From the NCBI GenBank assembly GCA_000969725.1, contig JXSR01S067779.1: 25,887 bases of DNA, one strand, 5' to 3'. The notes beneath the pieces were generated by a model. The model saw only the letters and a program-made list of their open reading frames with translations, did no database searches and was not told the origin of the DNA. The stretch comes from Ophiothrix spiculata. Lineage: Eukaryota > Echinodermata > Ophiuroidea > Amphilepidida > Ophiotrichidae. Numbering within the stretch: position 1 is the first letter of the stretch; each line of letters begins with the position of its first letter. A program made the translations under genes and the position numbers. Below are positions 17,696 to 25,887 of this stretch, piece after piece.

Positions 17696-17699
17696 CCTC

Positions 17700-19377
17700 A
17701 TTAGCACATTGGTTTTGTTCTCCACTCATTCCCTGATGAGAGGTATCTATCTCGGAACGAATTGTCGGGGAAATATACTAAATCTTATACATAATATCAA
17801 TATTTGTGTCTTTACACCACTCCTTTTTGTTGAGTACTTTTGAATGAATACATCTTCAGATATGGAACAATAAAACCAATACAAAACCCTAAAATCAGGT
17901 TTCATAACTTCCCCGTTGTCGTGGACAATAAAAGCTAATTTTAGTGTACTCTTTACTAACATTTCCTCAAGTTGTGTTGCCTTTTTAATTTTAAATGCTC
18001 ACAACAAATAAAAAGACATGTTTGAACCGAATAGGTCGCTATCATAAAAATACCATACCGGGTATGTTTCGACAAAGAAAACGGTGATTAAATTTTTATA
18101 ATAAAAGGGAAAATAAAAGTTGTGTTACATGAGCGCCTGATAGAGATTAGTAATATCAATAACACTTTCTGCATTAATGGGTTCAATCAATACGACAGTG
18201 TATGTAGAAATAAAAAATATTTTGTATAGATACAATCAATGAAATTTAAAACAATGTTAAAAATGATTTTTGCATGAAACAACTGAAAACTGTCCTTCAA
18301 TACCAAGGAAAATTTAGACAGAAAATTGGATAAACTAATGTCATTGTTCTGCTTTTATTTTGAATTTAAACCTTTCTGATATTTCAAAGACAATACTTAT
18401 GTCAAATCCAATCAAATTTAACTTGAACATATTGACGATTATAATCAGAGCTGGAAAGAACACTACAACAAGAGAGACTGCATCATGTATGGTTACTTTG
18501 AATTACAGTTTGTTCACCAAACATGAAGAAACATGTAATTCAATAAGTCAGGATAATACATATGCACCTGGAAAAATGTTGAGAAGAATATCATTGCAAT
18601 TTTATTTTATTTTTTTAATGCTTTAAAGCATAGCTTCTCAATATTAGCTGAGATGCTCCAAGCTAAACTCTAATCAAGTAACTCCAATGTTACAGTTAGG
18701 GCTATATGGACTTCATCATTATAGTAGTCATTTTCATTCTGAATTTTTCTCAGTGTGCATAAATCTTCACCACTATGTTAAACTTTCATTCGAAATGAAC
18801 ATTGAAGATGTTCATTTTTTTTCTCATGGTGTAAAATGTTTGCCATTGTGTAAAATGTTATCCCATTTACCTAAATGTTCATAATAGTGAAATATATATT
18901 GCATCATGGCACATTTTGCAATGATTACTCATCTGTTAGTATTTTGATAATTCATAGTACATTACTTTCACAGATAATCGTTGTTTTCAAACAATACCAT
19001 AATTAGCTTGGTCTTTTCATTATAATATGTAATTTGCTCTTGACAGGTGCTGTGGATTTTGTTTTAAAGAAAAGATTTGCTCGTCACTTCATATTTTTCA
19101 ATGATAAACAATTTCATTTGGAATCTTTGTGTAATTTTTTTATTACTCTAATTGGAGTTTAAGCGGATTATTGCGATCGATTAGAAACTCGAGGTCAATA
19201 TGCAATCAGTCTGGATTTTACAAATGGTAAAAATTAGAAAGTGTATCTAGGCCTTTATTTGTCATCATAGATATTCGTCATAATTGTTTTTTTGCAGATT
19301 ATACTCCTTATGCACCTGATGAGTTAAATGTCAGTGCAAGTGAACAATTTTGGCCAGAGAGCTTTTTACTTTGCTGA
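17700..19377. other. Stretch without recognised gene
   Basis: Frames at 17747-17962 (minus) and 18360-18626 (plus, 88 codons) have no motif and an amino-acid make-up typical of translated AT-rich DNA. Short echoes such as GTAAAATGTT near 18830-18860 are too small to call. No transposon ends found. Confidence 0.5.
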
Positions 19378-19440
19378 CACGGTGGTCAAGATACTTGCCC
19401 TGGAGTCATTGATGTAGCAGTAACCTGACTGATGACTATT
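19378..19440 (+). repeat. Dispersed fragment of array module B/C
   Basis: ACGGTGGTCAAGATACTTGCC, then a spaced match to GTCTTTG-GTA and CTGACT, follows the same order as 13818-13880 in the array at 13 kb. It is the only remote copy I found. It directly abuts the truncated end of the TTAA element at 19455. Confidence 0.55.
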
Positions 19441-19454
19441 CGGGTAATCTTTTT

Positions 19455-19946
19455 TACATCCTTTGCGGTCATGTTGATGAAAAAATTAGGGGGGTACCAC
19501 CTAAGGTGGGGTTAGGGTAGGCCGTCAAAGTTGGGGTGTGGGGGGGGGGGTTGGTGAAGCCCCGGAAAATTAAAAGTCGCCATTTTGAAAATATATGCAT
19601 GCTATGAAGCTGAAATACGTGGGGCATGTTAGAATTATCATTTCCCTTCTTTATTAGCAAAAAACCCAATAAAAATCGGTCATTTAAAACTTTTATAGCA
19701 ACATTTTGATTTGGTAGCCATTTTTGTCAAAATCCTGATTTTCCGATCCGAACGAGCTTTATAACGTCATAATTACGTAACGCATTGGCCGATTTTTGTG
19801 ATCTTGGTATTATTGGATAGGGGAGGAGCATATCTATATATTGAAAGCAAAATCAAGTCCATAAGGGGTTCCGTTCCAAAAATTTAGGGGGTTGCAACCC
19901 CCCACTTGACGTGTTACAAAAAATAGCCTGGGTAGACGAGAGTTAA
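19455..19946 (-). mobile_element. Truncated piggyBac-like TTAA element, reverse copy
   Basis: Read on the minus strand it starts at TTAA (19943-19946) with CTCTCGTCTACCCA and follows the element at 21429-22701: GATACCAAAATCA-type and AAAATCGGCC blocks, CGTTACG-AATTATGACGT, a TAATAAA block, CATGCA-ATATTTT, TTTGACGGC, and ends at GACCGCAAAGGATGTAA. The last ~100 bp and the second terminal repeat are missing. It contains a G11 run at 19540-19550 and no insertion, so it shows the host sequence before the SINE and hAT insertions seen in the sibling. The 66-codon minus-strand frame at 19469-19669 is a by-product. Confidence 0.75.
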
Positions 19947-20317
19947 GTTTTCCTATATAGTTGTATTGTCTTTCTTTTCTTTAATCAAATGCTGCATTAT
20001 TTCAACAAACATATTGTCAGATTTGTAAACTGATCATTAATTCTGTAAATTTAAACATGTATTAATGTCGAAACCCTTATATCCATGAATATAAAAGTAT
20101 ATTTGTAAGAATTTCAGAAAGACACTGATATTAGACAAATTATTTTCCTTTCAGAGCGTTTTCAGAAATATACATTTTACAAAGAAAATTCATTTTACGA
20201 CCTTTGCATCAAGAAGACAGCATTTTGATAGGGAAATCATAAAATTCCAGCAAATAGCATCGTCGTATCTTAATGAACAGCAACTTGAATAAGAATAATC
20301 GATTGAGTGAGAACGAC
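19947..20317. other. Spacer, nothing recognised
   Basis: AT-rich sequence with no frame, repeat end or motif that I can support. Confidence 0.5.
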
Positions 20318-20605
20318 GACCAGTTTGCCAAATTATTTAGATTTCTCTTCCTTGTGGGGTTTTGTTGATGCCCTGTAGAACGTTATTGATTATGCTAGTT
20401 CATGCTTTACTGTAATGCCAGAAGTATTCATAAAGTATTCAGGAGCTTTATATAGGAATACGAAATATCGGCATGGATGAAAGGTTTTGACATTTATTTA
20501 CCCTAAATACATAAAACAAAAGCTTAGAGTTCGATAAAATGTTTGAAATAAATATTTCACGAACATCCAGCAATGCTTTTAAGATTAGAAAAGATACGAT
20601 TACTT
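20318..20605 (+). repeat. Dispersed repeat family T, copy 2
   Basis: Diverged copy of 16649-16945 in the same orientation, 3.67 kb downstream. The best-kept block is AATATCGGCATG through CTAAATACATAA-A-AAAAG. The overlapping short minus-strand frames at 20448-20830 are not kept in copy 1. Confidence 0.75.
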
Positions 20606-21428
20606 TAAAATGGATGCAATTTAAACATTGCAGAGAGCAAGCACTACGTCTAGAAGATTGCATATTTCAAATAACATTACGCATGTTAACTTACTTAATA
20701 TATTTTTAAAATTGAGGGATATATAAAAAAAATGGAAATGTATTTTAATCGCATCAGAACCCAAGGCAATTTTCAATACAACATAGCAAAGTTCAAACGT
20801 TTGAGAGGCAACGTATGTTCCTTTCGTCAACTTAAACTGCTTCAGCTTCTTTCGTCAACATATAGCTGCGCCATATAACCTCCAGGGACAAGTTAAAGTG
20901 TGACAATTTATTTCTTGTGTCTTCAAGTCAAGCAGTATTCCCCCTAAATGTATTGGCGACAACATTAGCAACATTATGTGAACCAAAAGACCAGTAATAT
21001 ATTTCGATGAATGTTTTAGCTAGCAAGAATGAAATATTTTGTCCCATTGTAAACGAAAGGTGTTCGTTGTATTTTTATGACCCTTTGATATAAGAAAATC
21101 GCATTTTCATTTTTCTTAATGATATACAAAGATTTGATTTTACTAATAACTTTATAGATGTTTTATTTTCCTTACACACCCCATCTTGGAATTAAGATAT
21201 TGAACTACACGTATTTCATGGTAATGACAAACAAAAATGTATTTTTGAGTTTCAGGAAAGGAAACGACTAGTACGTATATAATATTTCTATTTATCTGTT
21301 TTATTTTTGACACAACTTTGCAAGACGTTAAATAATATTTTCAAGTTTATTTGTTCTTATTCATGATATGTATAATGCTCGTGGACAAATTTACTTCAGT
21401 GTAACACCCGTGTTCCCATAAGCATCTA
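20606..21428. other. Stretch without recognised gene
   Basis: No coding frame or repeat ends. TTTCGTCAAC occurs twice about 30 bp apart near 20820-20860; too short to interpret. Confidence 0.5.
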
Positions 21429-21829
21429 TTAACCTTCGTCCACCTACTACGACTTCCCCTAAGGGGAGTGGTCTCTTATTTTCATTGATACCAAAATCAT
21501 GAAAATCGGCCTAGGTGTTACGAAATTATGATGTCATAAAGTTAAATATCTGAAAATTAAGCCGAAATCGGATTTTGGCCAAAAATTCAAAAAATCACTG
21601 TAAAAGTTCCAAATATCGTATTTTCATCGGTTTGTTTGTTAATAAATAAAGGAAATAGCTATTGAAACATGTCCTGTAAATTTGAGCTTCATAACATGCA
21701 GATATTTTTCAAAGCTTGCGACTATACTATGAGGGGAGTGGTTGTGTTAAAAATGATGTTGTGTTAATAATAAATTAAAATATTATTTAGCGTCTTGCAA
21801 AGTTGTGTTAGAAATAAAAAAGATAAATA

Positions 21830-22110
21830 GAAATGCTAGCTCAGTGGGTTAGTTCTCGGACTGTTAAACATAAGATACCGATCGTTCCGCTCTCGAGTCC
21901 AGCAGGGAACTGAGTGTGTGAAAACTGTATATTCTATGAGGGTGTGAATTGCTCTTGAAAGCTAGGGTTGCGCCAATATGTAGGCTGCAGTAGGCCCAGG
22001 GAGTCCAGGTAGTGATTTAACCCAATGATTAGAACTGCTCTGTAAAGTGTGCTGAGGCCGTGTGGAATTACAAGTCATGGGGACCTCGAAGAGCACTATA
22101 AATCATCTGC
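21830..22110 (+). mobile_element. tRNA-derived SINE
   Basis: The head has an exact A box, TAGCTCAGTGGG, at 21837-21848, followed by TTAG as in real tRNAs, and a slightly decayed B box, CTCTCGAGTCC, at 21890-21900, 53 bp downstream. The tRNA-unrelated body follows, and the tail has GAGCACTATAAATC, a variant of the GCGCTATATAAAT ends common on LINE-mobilised SINEs of animals. Comparison with the reverse element at 19.5 kb, which lacks this segment between GGCGAC and AATTTTCC, shows it is an insertion. About 107 bp of AT-rich sequence before the head (21723-21829) is also absent from the sibling. No clean target duplication was found. Confidence 0.75.
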
Positions 22111-22205
22111 AATTTTACCACCTCTATCCACGGACTTTTGACGGCTTATCCTAATCCACCAGAGGTAGTACCCCTACTTTTACATAAAAATGACCGCAAA
22201 GGATG

Positions 22206-22599
22206 TAAACACACAGTGGCGTAGCCAGACTTTTTGGTCAGGCAGGGGGACAAGACATTTCGTCTCAATTTTTCCCCGGAGTGTGCAATTTTTTTTCCGA
22301 TTGTTCCCGCCAAAAAAATGCAGTTTCGTACACCCAAAATAAATTAAAGTCGATTTTAAAATCTGACAAGCAAAAAAAAAAAAAAAAAAAAAGGTTTTAA
22401 GCGATTTTGGCACATCTTTTGACACGATTTTATGCTTTTCCACATGTTTCCTGTCTAGCAGTCTTACAACTGCTCTCTCATTTTTCTTGTCCTTTTTTTT
22501 CCGCTTGCTGTCCCGATTTCCCGCTCGAGTTTTTGTCAGGGGGCAGAGTCTACCCCCCCCCCCCCCTTTGCCTTATGCTGGCTACGCACTGTAAACACA
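22206..22599. mobile_element. hAT-type MITE with exact 8-bp target duplication
   Basis: The element 22214-22591 (378 bp) starts CAGTGGCGTAGCCAG and ends CTGGCTACGCACTG, inverted with a one-base gap. TAAACACA at 22206-22213 is repeated exactly at 22592-22599. An 8-bp duplication with CAG-TG...CA-CTG-type ends defines the hAT superfamily. The interior holds A20 (22373-22392) and C14 (22553-22566) runs and no transposase. The 132-codon plus-strand frame at 22407-22805 crosses the right end into flanking DNA and is therefore not a gene; the same applies to the minus frames at 22146-22443. Confidence 0.92.
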
Positions 22600-22701
22600 G
22601 TTACATATATGCCCGGTGTCACTTTGTTTTTCGTTTTGGGGCAATCGGCACAATCCGTCAAGCGAGTTGTAACCCCACCCCCTTAGGTGGACGAGGGTTA
22701 A

Positions 22702-23000
22702 TGAGTTTTGTCTTGTTAGTTGGAGCAGCGCCTAGATACACCAGTTCTAATTTTAAATGTTGTAAGGCAGCCAACGGTTTAATATATTTTATCGTTTATC
22801 GTTAATAAATGAACTTTGTCTATAGCTATATAACCAATTATGGTCTAGCTTAGTATAAATACGCTATGAAAAAACGTAAAGAAAATTGTTACCTAGAAAA
22901 ATTTGGTTTAGTGCTTTTAACATTGATGTTTATTATTCTTTTTTATAACCGTGTATCATTTATCTGAAAACGATACACAATTGATAATATTTCATGTTCA
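22702..23000. other. Spacer, nothing recognised
   Basis: AT-rich sequence between the nested element and the tandem pair of family R repeats. Confidence 0.45.
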
Positions 23001-23230
23001 AAATGTTGATTCAAAAAGTCATTTTTTCATCGGTTGAAAACACGTTGGTTCATTGCTTGGAATTCTTGCTTTAAGACTTATCACCTGCCATTATTTACAT
23101 ATATACTTTAAAAGCACCAACAATATCAGTAACGACTGGACTCTCTTTTGACATTTCTAGCGGCCATGTTTGTTTTTAAAATTTGATCAGTTATGGGATT
23201 TATTTCTTTTCTAAGATATGAAATGTTAGT
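23001..23230 (+). repeat. Dispersed repeat family R, copy 2
   Basis: AATGTTGATTCAAAAAGTC, GGTTGAAAACAC, GTTCAT, a CAGTAACGACTGGACTCT block, TTTCTAGCGGCCATG and TTGATCAGTTATGGGATTTAT match copy 3 at an offset of 242-245 bp, and copy 1 at 6105. It stops before the GTTTCAACAAATTA part, so the pair is a partial tandem duplication. Confidence 0.75.
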
Positions 23231-23244
23231 ATACTTACACGTTA

Positions 23245-23610
23245 AAAATGTTGATTCAAAAGGTCGTTTTGCAATTAGTTGAAAACACAATAGTTCATCG
23301 CAAATTTACTTGCTTAAAGGTTTCTTAATATTAATCTTTACAATAAAAGTTTAAAACTACTTTTATTATCTTCAGTAACAACTAGACTCTTTCTAGTCCC
23401 TTAGTTTGCTGTGTTTAACAAAACATGATCAGTTGAGGGATTTATATATAGAGCATGACATCAGGAGACAAATCTTATACCTCGTGCCTCTAGGTCTCCA
23501 ACCAATCGGGTTTCAACAAATTACGTGGTTGATTTTGTCAAGATAAAGAAAACTTCACTAACTTGTCTGGCAAAACGGAGATGTGACTAATGTTTGCTTT
23601 CAAAGATTGT
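23245..23610 (+). repeat. Dispersed repeat family R, copy 3
   Basis: Longest copy of the family; it shares its first half with copy 2 and its full length with copy 1 at 6105-6410 in the same orientation, ending near CTTGTCTGGCAAAACGGAG. No inverted ends or target duplication are visible. Confidence 0.75.
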
Positions 23611-24291
23611 TATGGCTTGTTACAAATACATTTAATTTTTAGAAATAAAAACTAATAAGATTCTGAAGGTGTCCACTAGATTTGTTGAATGTTTTTTAAT
23701 AACATCCTGGCAATTAAAATCCAGTATAATTCCCGACGTACTTTTCAGTTCTTTTACGAAATGAACACAATTATATATACCTTGTATGAACACGTTCTAT
23801 TCGACATCTTTAAGGTAACGTCATACATTTAAATATGTTGGGTTATTGATAACATTGTATCTGATTTACATAGATTTTGATTACAAAATACTAAAATCTG
23901 AAAACAGGGGCCCATTTTTCAACACACTGGTAGATAAGTCTATTTCTATTCTCTGTATTCTTGAAAAATTCGGTTTAATTTCCAGATTTCAGCTGAATCG
24001 GTCAAACCATTTTGAATTTACGAGCAGCTTTGTATTTCAGAGCTGCCTATACGTTACTGTGCAAAATTAATTATGGTTAATTATGGTTACCGTAATTAGA
24101 TACATTTTCTCGTAAACCTAAAAAAAAGAACATAACTCAGCTGTGAAATTTCACATAAATTATGCGAAACAAATATGAGCAATACTTTGGTACTAAAATC
24201 TCAAAATGGTTGATTAAAGGTTAAAGCAACCAGACCGTGCTCTTTTAACACAGACTCTTTTGTAAATTGCATTACTGTATCATTTACGCTC
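23611..24291. other. Stretch without recognised gene
   Basis: The 74-codon frame at 23846-24070 has no known motif. A short direct repeat, TTAATTATGG, occurs twice at about 24066-24085. No other structure seen. Confidence 0.5.
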
Positions 24292-24391
24292 TTAAAGTTG
24301 TCAAAAACTAGTGTGCAAGTCGTAAATTTGCCTCGCTTTTGGCAGTTCCGCTAATAGCAATACGCCCAACCAAACAATGTAAACGATACGC
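24292..24391 (+). repeat. Dispersed repeat family S, copy 2
   Basis: Diverged copy of 7955-8052 in the same orientation (AAAGTTGTCAAAAAC, GTAAATTTGCCTCGCTTTTG, AATGTAAACGATACG). With the family R copies at 6.1 and 23 kb, this gives two repeat families in the same order in both parts of the window. Confidence 0.65.
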
Positions 24392-24428
24392 TTTTCATTA
24401 ATGCGGTTATCAATGTTGGTTACTTCAT

Positions 24429-24467
24429 AGAAATACTAGAATAAGATTTCATTATTCTACTATTTCT
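24429..24467. repeat. Small stem-loop, 16-bp arms
   Basis: AGAAATACTAGAATAA at 24429-24444 pairs with TTATTCTACTATTTCT at 24452-24467 at 15 of 16 positions around a 7-base loop. AT-rich; could be a solo fold-back remnant. No flanking signal defines a terminator or RNA gene. Confidence 0.6.
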
Positions 24468-24469
24468 TT

Positions 24470-25887
24470 TATTTGAAATGTTTTATTTTTTGGATCAAAG
24501 TTGAGATTCATCCATAACTGATAAAATGTGGCTGTCCAATCCAAATGAGCCGGTGTAATGAAATACAGCGTCCGTATGACTGAGTGTCCTATCTACTATG
24601 TAATTGTGTAGAACGTACTTGTACATGTGCGATCAATAAATCATTAATTGCGACTTATTCCGTGTAGTTCAATTAGACCCGGACTCCTTATTATGGGAGA
24701 CTCTCAGTCTCATTATACCGTAAATGGACGTAAGTCTTTAACTGGTCATATATTTTGTTTCACACAAAAACATTGGTAAAACCAAGCCAATTTGTATTCA
24801 ACCGATCGTAACTCTGAATATAAAACCTACAAAGTTAGATATTGCTGGAAAGCTTACCTCCACCCGATCCATCGTGTTCCCTAATTGCTTTTTCAAGTAT
24901 AACTTCATTGATTTAAATCATGAGAAGTTCACTTTTTGTACATAACTAGAGTATAAATAGATCTTTCATTTGATGCTAAATTTTTCCAAATACGTAAAGA
25001 AATTTGAGCAAAAATGCATACAATTTTGTAAGGTAATATGTAACAGATCCATGCTATTTGAGGGACCTATTTGTAACGCAAGGCCAAATGCAACCAACTT
25101 ATTTTGCGCTACAGGTAGAAATATGTGTCAAGATCGTCATTTGCCCAAATAGATGTTTTGATAGATTTACAATTCTTGTTCTTACTTCAAAACACCAGCA
25201 AAAGTTTCATTTTAAAAAAATGATCAGTAATATGAAATATATCTGTTTATTTAGAGGACAATCAACAGGAAATGTAGGACTTTATCTCAGTTATACATAT
25301 TACTTCCAGAAAACCTTTTACGCACCATAACTCCTCGAAATCGTGTGACGTTCATTAAGGTGTCATATTAATCCGTATAGCATGTCTTTACAAATATTTG
25401 AAAAATGAAAATGACAAGGGGCTACATTAACGGCTGGTTTGGGATGAACAGTCACAGATACTTTGTTGTATAAAAGTGCAACGGAAATAGACACCTTACA
25501 AGTACAGGTTTGATGTTGTTTCGTGGAAAAGGAGAAACAATTACAATTAGATGTGTGAAGGCATTGCAGAAGCACGACAACACAAAAATTAAACCAACAA
25601 TTTGAAGAAATGTTTAATTCTTATCTTAAAACATAAATCTTATTTCAAAACACATTGGGAAAATATTTATTTTTTGTATTTGTCACGCTTGCGAGTAACA
25701 ATTCTTTGTTTTATTATTTTTAAATGTTAAATATTATTCACAATTACACGTGTCTGAGTACGTATAAACATATATGTAAATGGTGTGCCAAATATTATGA
25801 TCCAAAAAGATATTTACATTAATCATAGCATCAACATCTTCTACGCAAAATCATGTTTTTTATTTATTATTTGGAATGCATGCAGAA
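24470..25887. other. Terminal stretch without recognised gene
   Basis: Short frames (60 and 90 codons on the plus strand at 24970-25330, 70 on the minus strand at 25363-25575) overlap each other and have no domain. No repeat ends or RNA gene recognised up to the window end. Confidence 0.5.

Larger units (their letters stand above)
21429..22701 (+). mobile_element. piggyBac-like TTAA element hosting two other insertions
   Basis: TTAA at 21429-21432 is followed by CCTTCGTCCACCT and TTAA at 22698-22701 is preceded by AGGTGGACGAGGG, an inverted match. TTAA duplication with a CCC/CCT-starting end is the signature of piggyBac-type elements (family knowledge). The body (ATTGATACCAAAATCATG, AAAATCGGCC, GTTACGAAATTATGATGTCA) is shared with the reverse copy at 19455-19946. 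It is split by a tRNA-derived SINE segment (about 21723-22110) and by a hAT-type MITE (22214-22591). A second start-like segment, GGGGAGTGGTTGTGTTAAAA, at about 21733 suggests an internal duplication. There is no transposase frame. Confidence 0.75.

Noticed and set aside
22407-22805. 132-codon plus-strand frame, the longest in the window
   Set aside because: It starts inside the hAT MITE, runs through its C14 tract and right end, and continues into the host element and flank; chance fusion across insertion borders.
1-25887. CRISPR arrays, bacterial operons, phage or plasmid genes
   Set aside because: No regularly spaced identical repeats with unique spacers and no prokaryotic gene structure; the repeat content is that of an animal genome.

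Overview
The window looks like non-coding nuclear DNA from an animal, most likely a marine invertebrate. It is AT-rich, no reading frame exceeds about 130 codons, there are no bacterial-style operons, and it is crowded with small inverted-repeat DNA transposons (MITEs), tRNA-derived pol III units, a LINE 3' remnant and a run of 50 Ns from a draft assembly. I cannot name the species. I found no host protein-coding exon I would defend; the stretch could be intergenic or a very long intron.

Region by region. 1-4.2 kb: a 205-bp MITE whose arms carry TGACGTCA sites, a tRNA-like A-box/B-box unit with a T-run terminator, and a 356-bp inverted-repeat element holding a short THAP-like zinc-finger N-terminus. 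4.5-6.9 kb: a three-level transposon nest (an inverted-repeat element, containing a TTAA-flanked MITE, containing a 148-bp hairpin MITE at a TA site), followed 1.2 kb later by a second copy of the middle MITE without the innermost insertion. 7-9 kb: three more fold-back elements (7.09, 7.70 and 8.84 kb). 9.8-10.5 kb: a degenerate 19-21-bp minisatellite, a perfect 16-bp palindrome and another MITE. 12.8-14.2 kb: a modular tandem array broken by the assembly gap. 14.9-15.5 kb: a GT-rich tract and the antisense 3' end of a LINE. 16.6-20.6 kb: paired dispersed repeats, a short CpG-dense patch and a truncated TTAA element. 21.4-22.7 kb: a second nest, in which a TTAA-flanked piggyBac-like element hosts a tRNA-derived SINE and a hAT-type MITE with an exact 8-bp target duplication. 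23-24.5 kb: two tandem copies of a repeat also present at 6.1 kb, one further dispersed repeat and a small hairpin. The remainder is AT-rich sequence in which I see nothing specific.

No genes cooperate here. What the window records is a history of insertion: the nests give a relative order of transposition (outermost oldest), and the sibling copies at 6.6 kb and 19.5 kb act as natural empty sites that fix the insertion points. All repeat relations were found by reading and aligning by eye; identities are approximate, and family names rest on target duplications and end sequences, not on database matches.
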